This document shows positions 1 to 10,500 of a DNA stretch of 64,000 bases, one piece after another. Location: the NCBI RefSeq assembly GCF_029227915.1, contig NC_079886.1, positions 25,770,501 through 25,834,500 on the forward strand, given 5' to 3'. The translations under genes and the position numbers were made by a program. The notes below the pieces were generated by a model. It saw only the letters and a list, made by a program, of their open reading frames with translations, was not told the origin of the DNA and did no database searches. The DNA is from Hydractinia symbiolongicarpus (taxonomy: Eukaryota; Cnidaria; Hydrozoa; Anthoathecata; Hydractiniidae). Every line of letters begins with the position of its first letter. Within the stretch, counting starts at the first letter, position 1.

Positions 1-30
1 AACGGTATCAGTCCGTTTCTGTTACAACGG
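1..30. repeat. Overlapping short dyads (AACGG / CCGTT / AACGG)
   Basis: The first 30 bp of the phase-set monomer contain AACGG, 7 bp, CCGTT, 8 bp, AACGG. The middle arm can pair with either outer arm, giving two mutually exclusive 5-bp inverted repeats. The element recurs in a large share of monomers. Variants often break one outer arm, as at 1,120 (third arm ACAGT) or 43,381 (first arm AACAG), while the other pair stays intact; some break both. No protein is known to bind it. Confidence 0.7.
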
Positions 31-373
31 TTGCGTCACATATTCGTACCAACATGTGTTTAGTGATATTTTTGTGATATTACTAGGTTGTATTGCTTTT
101 AACAGTGAAACGATTGACTGTGGGGCTTAATTGAACTGATTTTGGACTTTAACGTTATAAGTGTGATAATTGAGACAATTGGACTCCCAGAAATAACAAT
201 GTTCTGAATTTGAAATGATTGCTAGAATACAGCGATTACACTGGGCGTTGTGGTAGCGCTTCATTTAAAAATGCAGATAAATAAGTCATTTTTTACTGTA
301 GAACCAATCCTAGCCGTTATCGCACGCTGAAGAAATAGAGACAGTTTCAATAACTACATTTCGTTGACTTTCT
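1..373 (+). repeat. Reference monomer (373 bp), with internal map
   Basis: This copy serves as a coordinate guide for the array; the phase is arbitrary. Offsets 1-30 hold three alternating arms, AACGG, CCGTT and AACGG. Offsets 65-81 hold two GATATT boxes 11 bp apart. Offsets 79-140 are a strongly conserved block running through TTTTAACAGTGAAACGATTG. Offsets about 145-232 are the variable segment that defines subfamilies. Offsets 233-262 include the GATTACACTGGGCG motif and an AGCGC element. Offsets 262-273 hold the near-palindrome CATTTAAAAATG. Offset about 288 starts a T6 tract. Offsets about 306-330 are a conserved CpG-containing block (TAGCCGTTATCGCACGCTGA). The final 40 bp contain AGTTTCA followed by A-rich sequence and the CATTTCRTTGACTTTCT end. 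No function is established for any part. Confidence 0.9.
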
Positions 374-1736
374 AACGATATCAGTCTGCTTCAGTTACAA
401 CGGTTGCATCACATATGCGTACCAACATGTATTTAGCAATATTTTTCTGATATTACTGGGTTGCATCGCCTTTAACAGTGAAACGATTAAATGTGGGACT
501 TACTTGAACTGATTTTGGACTTTAATGTTATAAGTGTGATAACTGAGACAATTGGACTCCATGCAATAACATTCTTCTTAAATTGGCATGATTGACGGAA
601 CTCAGCGATTACACTGAACGCTGTGGTATCGCTTCATTTAATAATGTAGATAAATATGTCACTTTTTACTGTGGGTCCAATCCTAGCCGTTATCGCAAGC
701 TGAAGAAATTGAGACAGTTTCAAAAACTACATTTCATTGACTTTCTAACGGTGTCAGTCCGTTTCTGTTACAACGGTTGCGTCACATATTCGTACCAACA
801 TGTGTTTAGTGATATTTTTCTGATATTACTAGGTTGTATCGCTTTCAACAGTGAAACGATTGACTGTGGGGCTTAATTGAAATGATTTTGGACTGTGACC
901 TTACAAATGTGATGAATGAGACAATTGGACTCCAAGAAATAACAATGTTCTGAATTTGAAATGATTGCTAGAACACAGCAATTACACTGGGCGTTGTGGT
1001 AGCGCTTCATTTAAAAATGCAGATAAATAAGTCATTTTTTACTGTATAACCAATCCTAGCCGTTATCGCACGCTGAAGAAATAGAGACAGTTTCAAAAAC
1101 TACATTTCATTGACTTTCTAACGGTGTCAGCCCGTTTGAGTTACAACAGTTGGGTCACATTTTCGTACCAACAAGTATTTAGCGATATTTTTCTGATATT
1201 ACTAGGTTGCATCGCTTTTAACAGTGAAACGATTGACTGTGGGACTTAATTAAACTGATTTTGGACTGTGACCTTACAAATGTGATGAATGAGACAATTG
1301 GACTCCATGAAATAACATTCTTCTTAAACTGGCATGATTGAGGAAACTCAGCGATTACACTGGGCGCTGTGGTATCGCTTCATTTAATAATGTAGATAAA
1401 TAAGTCACTTTTTACTGTGGGTCCAATCCTAGCCGCTATCGCACGCCGAGAAAGTTGAGACACTTTCGAAAACTACATTTCATTGACTTTCTAACGGTAT
1501 CAGTCCGTTTAAGTTACAACGCTTGGGTCACATTTTCGTACCAACATGTATTTAGCGATACTTTTCTGATATTACTAGGTTGCATCGCTTTTATCAGTGA
1601 AACAATTGACTGTGGGACTTAATTGAACTGATTTTGGACTGTGATCTGATAATTGTGATGAATGAGACAATTGGACTCCATGAAATGACATTCTTCTTTA
1701 ATTGGCATGATTGCCGGTACTCAGCGATTACACTGG

Positions 1737-1751
1737 GCGCTGTGGTAGCGC
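1737..1751. repeat. Perfect 5-bp inverted repeat GCGCT-GTGGT-AGCGC
   Basis: Representative example of an element in most monomers at offset about 245. The arms GCGCT and AGCGC are exact reverse complements with a 5-base spacer. In the GTTGTGGCAGCGC subfamily one pair is lost to a T-G mismatch; in the GCGCTGTTGTAGCGC form only the spacer changes. Whether it forms a hairpin or is a binding site is unknown. Confidence 0.65.
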
Positions 1752-1753
1752 TT

Positions 1754-1765
1754 CATTTAAAAATG
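1754..1765. repeat. Near-palindrome CATTT-AA-AAATG
   Basis: Just after the GCGCT/AGCGC element, most monomers carry a 12-bp dyad with arms CATTT and AAATG. In the subfamily with CATTTAATAATG, one arm base is changed. This is one representative copy. Confidence 0.6.
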
Positions 1766-1834
1766 CAGATAAATAAGTCATTTTTTACTGTAAGACCAAT
1801 CCTAGCTGTTATCGCACGCTGAAGAAATAGAGAC

Positions 1835-1847
1835 AGTTTCAAAAACT
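1835..1847. repeat. Short inverted repeat AGTTT-CAA-AAACT
   Basis: Arms AGTTT and AAACT around a 3-base spacer occur near the end of most monomers (offset about 342). The form with CATTTTCGAAAACT changes the left arm. One representative copy is given; no function is known. Confidence 0.55.
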
Positions 1848-2984
1848 ACATTTCGTTGACTTTCTAACGGTATCAGTCCGTTTCTGTTACAACGGTTGCG
1901 TCACATATTCGTACCAACATGGATTTAGCGATACTTTTCTGATATTACTAGATTGCATCGCTTTTAACAGTGAAACGATTGAATGTGGGACTTAATTGAA
2001 CTGATTTTGGACTTTAACTTCATAAATGCAATAATTGAGAGAATTGAACTCCAAGAAATAAAATTATTCTGAATTTGACATGATTGCTAGAACTCAGCGA
2101 TTACACTGGGCGCTGTGGTAGCGCTTCATTTAAAAATGCAGATAAATAAGTCATTTTTTACTGTAGGACCAAACCTAGCCGTTATCGCACGCTGAAGAAA
2201 TAGAGACAGTTTCAAAAATTTTATTTTATTGACTTTCTAACGGTATCAGTCCGTTTCAGTTAGAACAGTTGCGTCAAGTATTCGTACCAACATGTATTTA
2301 GCGATATTTTTCTGATATTACTAGGTTTCATCGCTTTTAACAGTGAAACGACCGACTGTGGGACTTACTTGAACTGATTTAGGACTTTAACTTTATAAAC
2401 GTGATAATTGAGACAATTGGATTCCATGCAATGACATTCTTCTTAAATTGGCATGATTGACGGACCTCAGCGATTACACTGTGCGCTGTGGTAGCGCTTC
2501 ATTTAAAAATGTAGATATGTAAGTCATTTTTTACTGTGGGACCAATCCTAGCCGTTATCGCACGCTGAAGAAATTGAAATAGTTTCAAAAACTACATTTC
2601 ATTGACTTTCTAACGGTGTCAGCCCGTTTGAGTCACAACAGTTGGGTCACATTTTCGTTTCAACATGTATTTAGCGATATTTTTCTGATATTACTAGGTT
2701 GCATCGCTTTTAACACTGAAACGATTGACTGTGGGACTTAATTAAACTGATTTTGGACTGTGACCTTACAAATGTGATGAATGAGACAATTGACCTCCAT
2801 GAAATAACATTCTTCTTAAATTGGCATGATTGCCGGAACTCAGCGATTACACTGGGCGCTGTGGTAGCGCTTCATTTAAAAATGCAGATAAATAAGTCAT
2901 TTTTTACTGTAGGACCAATCCTAGCCGTTATCGCACGCTGCAGAAATAGAGACAGTTTCAAAAACTACATTTCATTGACTTTCT

Positions 2985-3554
2985 AACGGTATCAGTCGGT
3001 TTCAGTTACAACAGTTGCGTCAAGTATTCGTACCAACATGTATTTAGCGATATTTTTCTGATATTACTAGGTTCCATCGCTTTTAACAGTGAAACGATTG
3101 ACTGTGGGACTTAATTGAACTGATTTTGGACTGTGACCTTACAAATGTGATGAATGAGACAATTGGACTCCATGAAATAACATTCTTCTTAAATTGGCAT
3201 GATTGCCGGAACTCAGCGATTACACTGGGCGCTGTAGTAGTTTCAAAAACTACATTTCATTTACTTTCTAACGGTATCAGTCCGTTTCAGTTACAACAGT
3301 TGCGTCAAGTATTCGTACCAACATGTATTTAGCGATATTTTTCTGATATTACTAGGTTCCATCGCTTTTAACAGTGAAACGATTGACTGTGGGACTTAAT
3401 TAAACTGATTTTGGACTGTGACCTTACAAATGTGATGAATACGACAATTGGACTCCATGAAATAACATTCTTCTTAAATTGGCTTGATTGCCGGAACTCA
3501 GCGATTACACTGGGCGCTGTGGTAGTTTCAAAAACTACATTTCATTGACTTTCT
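2985..3554 (+). repeat. Two tandem 285-bp monomers sharing an 88-bp deletion
   Basis: The phase marker recurs at 2985, 3270 and 3555, giving two units of exactly 285 bp. Both lack the same 88 bp: the sequence passes from the GGGCGCTGTGGTAG (GTAGTAG in the first copy) motif straight into TTTCAAAAACTACATTTCA near 3,236 and 3,524, skipping the region with the AGCGC element, the CATTTAAAAATG dyad, the T6 tract and the conserved CpG block. The bases AG at the junction occur on both sides, so the deletion may have used microhomology. The shared junction in adjacent units shows the deleted monomer was duplicated as a unit after the deletion. Confidence 0.88.
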
Positions 3555-4419
3555 AACGGTGTCAGGCCGTTTGAGTTATAACAGTTGGGTCACATTTTCG
3601 TACCAACATGTATTTAGCGATATTTTTCTGATATTACTAGGTTGCATCGCTTTTAACAGTGAAGCAGTGAAACGAATGAGATGAATGAGAAAATTGGACT
3701 CCATGAAATAACATTCTTCTTAAATAGGCATGATTGCCGGTACTCAGCGATTACACTGGGCGCTGTGGTAGCGCTTTATTTAAAAATGCAAATAAATAAG
3801 TCATTTTTTACTGTAAGACCAATCCTAGCTGTTATCGCACGCTGAAGAAATAGAGACAGTTTCAAAAACTACATTTCATTGACTTTCTAACGGTGTCAGC
3901 CCGTTTGAGTTATAACAGTTGTGTCACATTTTCGTACCAACATGTATTTAGCGATATTTTTCTGATATTACTAGGTTGCATCGCTTTTAACAGTGAAACA
4001 GTGAAACGAATGAGATGAATGAGAAAATTGGTCTCCATGAAATAACATTCTTCTTAAATAGGCATGATTGCCGGTACTCAGCGATTACACTGGGCGCTGT
4101 GGTAGCGCTTCATTTAAAAATGTAGATATGTAAGTCATTTTTTACTGTAGGACCAATCCTAGCCGTTATCGCACGCTGCAGAAATAGAGACACTGTGACC
4201 TTACAAATGTGATGAAAGAGACAATTGGACAACAAGAAATAAAATTATTCTGAATTAGACATGATTGCTAGAACTCAGCGATTACACTGGGCGCTGTGGT
4301 AGCGCTTCATTTAAAAATGCAGATAAATAAGTCATTTTTTACTGTAAGACCAATCCTAGCTGTTATCGCACGCTGAAGAAATAGAGACAGTTTCAAAAAC
4401 TACATTTCGTTGACTTTCT
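3555..4419 (+). repeat. 334-bp deleted monomer followed by a 531-bp fused unit
   Basis: Phase starts at 3555, 3889 and 4420 give units of 334 and 531 bp. Both contain the same rearrangement in the middle (near 3,660-3,690 and 3,995-4,025): CAGTGAA is duplicated and about 49 bp are then lost, so the sequence jumps to GAATGAGATGAATGAGAAAA. The net loss is 39 bp. The second unit also carries the GAGACACTGTGACC fusion (near 4,190) found in the following 570-bp repeats; 531 equals 570 minus 39, so it is a hybrid of the two rearranged forms. Confidence 0.82.
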
Positions 4420-5559
4420 AACGGTATCAGTCCGTTTCTGATACAACGGTTGCGTCACATATTCGTACCAACATGTATTTAGCGATACTTTTCTGATATT
4501 ACTAGATTGCATCGCTTTTAACAATGAAACGATTGACTGTAGGACTTAATTGAACTGATTTTGGACTGTGACCTTACAAATGTAATGAATGAGACAATTG
4601 GACTCCATGAAATAACATTCTTCTTAAATTGGCATGATTGCCGGAACTCAGCGATTACACTGGGCGCTGTGGTAGCGCTTCATTTAAAAATGTAGATATG
4701 TAAGTCATTTTTTACTGTAGGACCAATCCTAGCCGTTATCGCACGCTGCAGAAATAGAGACACTGTGACCTTACAAATGTGATGAATGAGACAATTGAAC
4801 TCCAAGAAATAAAATTATTCTGAATTTGACATGATTGCTAGAAGTCAGCGATTACACTGGGCGCTGTGGTAGCGCTTCATTTAAAAATTTAGATATGTAA
4901 GTCATTTTTTACTGTGGGACCAATCCTAGCCGTTATCGCACGCTGAAGAAATTGAGACAGTCTCAAAAACTACATTTCGTTGACTTTCTAACGGTATCAG
5001 TCCGTTTCTGTTACAACGGTTGCGTCACATATTCGTACCAACATGTATTTAGCGATACTTTTCTGATATTAATAGATTGCATCGCTTTTAACAATGAAAC
5101 GATTGACTGTAGGACTTAATTGAACTGATTTTGGACTGTGACCTTACAAATGTGATGAATGAGATAATTGGACTCCATGAAATAACATTCTTCTTAAATT
5201 GGCATGATTGCCGGAACTCAGCGATTACACTGGGCGCTGTGGTAGCGCTTCATTTAAAAATGTAGATATGTAAGTCATTTTTTACTGTAGGACCAATCCT
5301 AGCCGTTATCGCACGCTGCAGAAATAGAGACACTGTGACCTTACAAATGTGATGAAAGAGACAATTGGACTCCAAGAAATAAAATTATTCTGAATTTGAC
5401 ATGATTGCTAGAACTCAGCGATTACACTGGGCGCTTTGGTAGCGCTTCATTTAAAAAATTAGATATATAAGTCATTTTTTACTGTAGGACCAATCCTAGC
5501 CGTTATCGCACGCTGAAGAAATTGAGACAGTTTCAAAAACTACATTTCATTGACTTTCT
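4420..5559 (+). repeat. Two copies of a 570-bp fused higher-order unit
   Basis: Phase starts at 4420, 4990 and 5560 are exactly 570 bp apart. Each unit is a dimer (746 bp) that has lost 176 bp: near 4,765 and 5,335 the sequence passes from GCTGCAGAAATAGAGACA directly to CTGTGACCTTACAAATG, removing the end of one monomer and the start of the next. A third copy of this junction is near 4,190 in the preceding 531-bp unit. GCTGCAG in place of GCTGAAG is a linked marker of these units and is also seen at about 2,938. Three copies of one fusion junction show amplification of the fused unit. Confidence 0.87.
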
Positions 5560-7505
5560 AACGGTATCAGTCCGTTTCAGTTACAACAGTTGCGTCACGT
5601 ATTCGTACCAACATGCATTTAGCGATATTTTCTGATATTACTAGGTTGCATCGCTTTTAACAGTGAAACGATTGACTGTGGGACTTAATTAAACTGATTT
5701 TGGACTGTGACCTTACAAATGTGATGAATACGACAATTGGACTCCATGAAATAACATTCTTCTTAAATTGGCATGATTGCCGGAACTCAGCGGTTACACT
5801 GGGCGCTGTGGTAGCGCTTCATTTAAAAATGCAGATAAATAAGTCATTTTTTACTGTAAGACCAATCCTAGTTGTTATCGCACGCTGAAGAAATAGAGAC
5901 AGTTTCAAAAACTACATTTCGTTGACTTTCTAAAGGTATCAGTCTGTTTCAGTTACAACAGTTGCGTCAAGTATTCGTACCAACATGTATTTAGCGATAT
6001 TTTTCTGATATTACTAGGTTGCATTGCTTTTAACAGTGAAACGAGTGACTGTGGGACTTAATTAAACTGATTTTGGACTGTGACCTTACAAATGTGATGA
6101 ATACGACAATTGGACTCCATGAATTAACATTCTTCTTAAATTGGCATGATTGCCGGAACTCAGCGATTACACTGGGCGCTGTGGTAGCGCTTCATTTAAA
6201 AATGTAGATATATAAGACATTTTTTACTGTGGGACCAATCCTAGCCGTTATCGCACGCCGAAGAAGTTGAGACATTTTTGAAACCTACATTTCATTGATT
6301 TTCTAACGGTATCAGTCCGTTTCAGTTAGAACGCTTGGGTCACATTTTCGTACCAACATATATTTAGCGATATTTTTCGGATATTACTAGGTTGCATCGC
6401 TTTTAACAGTGAAACAATTGAATGTGGGACTTAATTGAACTGATTTTGGACTTTAACTTTATAAATGCAATAATTGAGAGAATTGAACTTTAACAAATAA
6501 AATTATTCTGAATTTGACGTGATTCCTAGAACTCAGCGACTACACTGCGCGCTGAGGTTAGCGCTTCATTTAAAAATGTAGATATGTAAGTCATTTTTTA
6601 CTGTGGGACCAATCCTAACCGTTATCGCACGCTGAAGAAATTGAGACAGTTTCAAAAACTATATTTCATTGACTTTCTAACGGTGTCAGCCCGTTTGAGT
6701 TATAACAGTTGGGTCACATTTTCGTACCAACATGTGTTTAGCGATATTTTTCTGATATTACTAGGTTGCATCGCTTTTAACAGTGAAACGATTGACTGTG
6801 GGACTTAATTGAACTGATTTTGGACTGTGACCTTACAAATGTGATGAATGAGACCATTGGACTCCATGAAATAACATTCTTCTTAAATTGGCATGATTGC
6901 CGGAACTCAGCGGATAAACTGGGCGCTGTGGTAGCGCTTCATTTAAAAATGTAGATATATAAGTCATTTTTTAATGTAGGACCAATCCTAGCCGTTATCG
7001 CACGCCGAAGAAGTTGAGACATTTTCGAAACTACATTTCATTGATTTTCTAACGGTATCAGTCCGTTTCAGTTAGAACGCTTGGATCACATTTTCGTACC
7101 AACATGTATTTAGCGATATTTTTCTGATATTACTAGGTTGCATCGCTTTTAACAATGAAACAATTGACTGTGGGACTTAATTGAACTCATTTTGGACTGT
7201 GACCTAACAAATGTGATGAGTGGGACAATCGGCCTCCATGAAATAACATTCTTCTTAAATTGGCATGATTGCCGGTACTCATCGATTACACTGGGCGCTG
7301 TGGTAGCGCTTCATTTAAAAGTGTAGATATATAAGACATTTTTTACTGTGGGACCTATCCTAGCCGTTATCGCACGCTGAAGAAATTGAGACATTTTCAA
7401 AAACTATGTTTCATTGACTTTTTAACGGTGTCAGCCCGTTTGAGTTATAACAGTTGGGTCACATTTTCGTACCAACATGTATTAAGCGATATTTTTCTGA
7501 TATTA
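5560..7505 (+). repeat. Near-regular monomers, 372-374 bp
   Basis: Phase starts at 5560, 5932, 6305, 6679, 7051 and 7424 give spacings of 372, 373, 374, 372 and 373 bp. One-base indels explain the departures, for example a shortened T tract (ATATTTTCTG) near 5,627 and an extra T in GAGGTTAGCG near 6,553. The segment from about 6,225 to 7,210 is closely repeated at about 8,462-9,447, offset 2,237 bp or six monomers minus one base; shared markers include GACATTTTTGAAACC, CTTTAACAAATA and CAGCGGATAAACTGG. No genes seen. Confidence 0.82.
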
Positions 7506-10500
7506 CTATGTTGCATCGCTTTTAACAGTGAAATGATTGACTGTGGTATTTAATTGAACTGATTTTGGACTTTAACTTTATAAGTGTGATAATTGAGACA
7601 ATTGGACTCCAAGAAATAACAGTGTTCTGAATTTGAAATGATTGCTAGAACACAGCGATTACACTGGGCGTTGTGGCAGCGCTTCATTTAAAAATGCAGA
7701 TAAATAAGTCATTTTTTCTGTTGGACCAATCCTAGCCGCTATCGCACGCCGAGGAAGTTGAGATATTTTCGAAAACTAAATTTCATTGACTTTCTAACGG
7801 TATCAGTCCGTTTAAGTTACAACGCTTGGGTCACATTTTCGTACCAACATGTATTTAGCGATATTTTTCTGATATTACTAGTTTGCATCGCTTTTATCAG
7901 TGAAACAATTGACTGTGGGACTTAATTGAACTGATTTTGGACTGTGATCTGACAAATGTGATGAATGAGACAATTGGACTCCATGAAATAACATTCTTCT
8001 TAAATTGGCATGATTGCCGGTACTCAGCGATTACACTGGGCGCTGTGGTAGCGCTTCAATGAAAAATGCAGATAAATAAGTCATTTTTTACTGTAAGACC
8101 AATTTTAGCTGTTATCGCACGCTGAAGAAATAGAGACAGTTTCAAAAACTACATTTCGTTAACTTTCTAACGGTATCAGTCCGTTTCTGTTACAACGGTT
8201 GCGTTACATATTCGTACCAACATGTATTTAGCGATACTTGTCTGATATTACTAGATTGCATCGCTTTTAACAGTGAAACGATTGAATGTGGGACGTAATT
8301 GAACTGATTTTGGACTTTAACTTTATAAATGCAATAATTGATAGAATTGAACTCTAAGAAATAAAATTATTCTGAATTTGACATGATTGCTAGAACTCAG
8401 CGATTACACTGGGTGCTGTGGTAGCGCTTCATTTAAAAATGCAGATAAATAAGTCATTTTTTACTGTGGGACCAATCCTAGCCGTTATCGCACGCCGAAG
8501 AAGTTGAGACATTTTTGAAACCTACATTTCATTGATTTTCTAACGGTATCAGTCCGTTTCAGTTAAAACGCTTGGGTCACATTTTCGTACCAACATATAT
8601 TTAGCGATATTTTTCGGATATTACTAGGTTGCATCGCTTTTAACAGTGAAACAATTGAATGTGGGACTTAATTGAACTGATTTTGGACTTTAACTTTATA
8701 AATGCAATAATTGAGAGAATTGAACTTTAACAAATAAAATTATTCTGAATTTGACGTGATTCCTAGAACTCAGCGACTACACTGCGCGCTGAGGTTAGCG
8801 CTTCATTTAAAAATGTAGATAAGTAAGTCATTTTTTACTGTGGGACCAATCCTAACCGTTATCGCACGCTGAAGAAATTGAGACAGTTTCAAAAACTATA
8901 TTTCATTGACTTTCTAACGGTGTCAGCCCGTTTGAGTTATAACAGTTGGGTCACATTTTCGTACCAAATTGTATTTAGCGATATTTTTCTGATATTACTA
9001 GGTTGCATCGCTTTTAACAGTGAAACGATTGACTGTGGGACTTAATTGAACTGATTTTGGACTGTGACCTTACAAATGTGATGAATGAGACAATTGGACT
9101 CCATGAAATAACATTCTTCTTAAATTGGCATGATTGCCGGAACTCAGCGGATAAACTGGGCGCTGTGGTAGCGCTTCATTTAAAAATGTAGATATATAAG
9201 TCATTTTTTAATGTAGGACCAATCCTAGCCGTTATCGCACGCCGAAGAAGTTGAGACATTTTCGAAACTACATTTCATTGATTTTCTAACGGTATCAGTC
9301 CGTTTCAGTTAGAACGCTTGGATCACATTTTCGTACCAACATGTATTTAGCGATATTTTTCTGATAATACTAGGTTGCATCGCTTTTAACAGTGAAACAA
9401 TTGACTGTGGGACTTAATTGAACTCATTTTGGACTGTGACCTAACAAATGTGATGAATGAGACAATTGGCCTCCATAAAATAACATTCTCCTTAAATTTG
9501 CATCATTGCCGGTACTCAGCAATTACACTGGGCGCTTTGGTAGCGCTTCATTTAAAAGTGTAGATATATTAGTCATTTTTTACAGTGGGACCAATCTTAG
9601 CCGTTATCCCACGCTGAAGAAATAGAGACAGTTTCAAAAACTTCATTTCATTGACTTTCTAACGGTATCAGTCCGTTTCTGTTACAACGGTTGCGTCACA
9701 TATTCGTACCAACATGTATTTAGCGATATTTTTCTGATATTACTAAGTTGCATCGCTTTTAACAGTGAAATGATTGACTGTGGGATTTAATTGAACTGAT
9801 TTTGGACTTTAACTTTATAAGTGTGATAATTGAGACAATTGGACTCCAAGAAATAACAGTGTTCTGAATTTGAAATGATTGCTAGAACACAGCGATTACA
9901 TTGGGCGTTGTGGCAGCGCTTCATTTAAAAATGCAGATAAATAAGTCATTTTTTCTGTTGGACCAATCCTAGCCGCTATCGCACGCCGAGGAAGTTGAGA
10001 CATTTTCGAAAACTACATTTCATTGACTTTCTAACGGTATCAGTCCGTTTCAGTTACAACGCTTGGGTCACATTTTCGTACCAACATGTATTTAGCGATA
10101 TTTTTCTGATATTACTAGGTTGCATCGCTTTTGTCAGTGAAACAATTGACTGTGGGACTTAATTGAACTGATTTTGGACTGTGATCTGACAAATGTGATG
10201 AATGAGACAATTGGACTCCATGAAATAACATTCTTCTTAAATTGGCATGATTGCCGGTACTCAGCGATTACACTGGGCGCTGTGGTAGCGCTTCATTTAA
10301 AAATGCAGATAAATAAGTCATTTTTTACTGTAAGACCAATCCTAGCTGTTATCACACGCTGAAGAAATAGAGACAGTTTCAAAAACTACATTTCGTTGAC
10401 TTTCTAACGGTATCAGTCCGTTTCTGTTACAACGGTTGCGTTACATATTGGTACCAACATGTATTTAGCGATACTTGTCTGATATTACTAGATTGAATCG

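Larger units (their letters stand above)
1..2984 (+). repeat. Eight intact 373-bp monomers
   Basis: Eight consecutive copies with phase starts at 1, 374, 747, 1120, 1493, 1866, 2239 and 2612 are each exactly 373 bp, so 8 x 373 = 2,984 with no net indel. They are a mixture of subfamilies: copies with the TTTAACTTTATAA-type middle and copies with the GTGACCTTACAAATG-type middle alternate irregularly. By eye they differ from each other by many substitutions, so they are not a recent amplification. No gene or other element is present; open frames at 592-876, 1634-1822 and 2753-2986 are repeat frames with TTG starts. Confidence 0.9.

Noticed and set aside
140-175. TATA-box-like CTTTATAAATG and AATAAA-like motifs in some subfamilies as promoter or polyadenylation signals
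   Set aside because: Such short AT-rich matches are expected by chance in a 64% AT repeat. No transcript evidence can be drawn from the sequence.
1-373. Monomer as an ancient dimer of ~186-bp halves
   Set aside because: Some motifs seem to echo between halves (ATTAC, GCTT, ACTGTGGGAC), but the distances between them differ (38 against 60 bp) and no consistent half-length alignment appears by eye.
1634-1822. Recurrent 62-codon open frame (also at 5700, 10174, 16144, 20620, 23230, 24722, 27329, 28076, 57289 and longer forms at 2753 and 3126) as a small gene family
   Set aside because: It lies at the same offset in one monomer subfamily, starts with TTG, has no ribosome-binding site or promoter context, and 373 is not divisible by 3, so the frame is not kept between monomers. 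Subfamilies with the other middle segment have no such frame. The repeat explains it fully.
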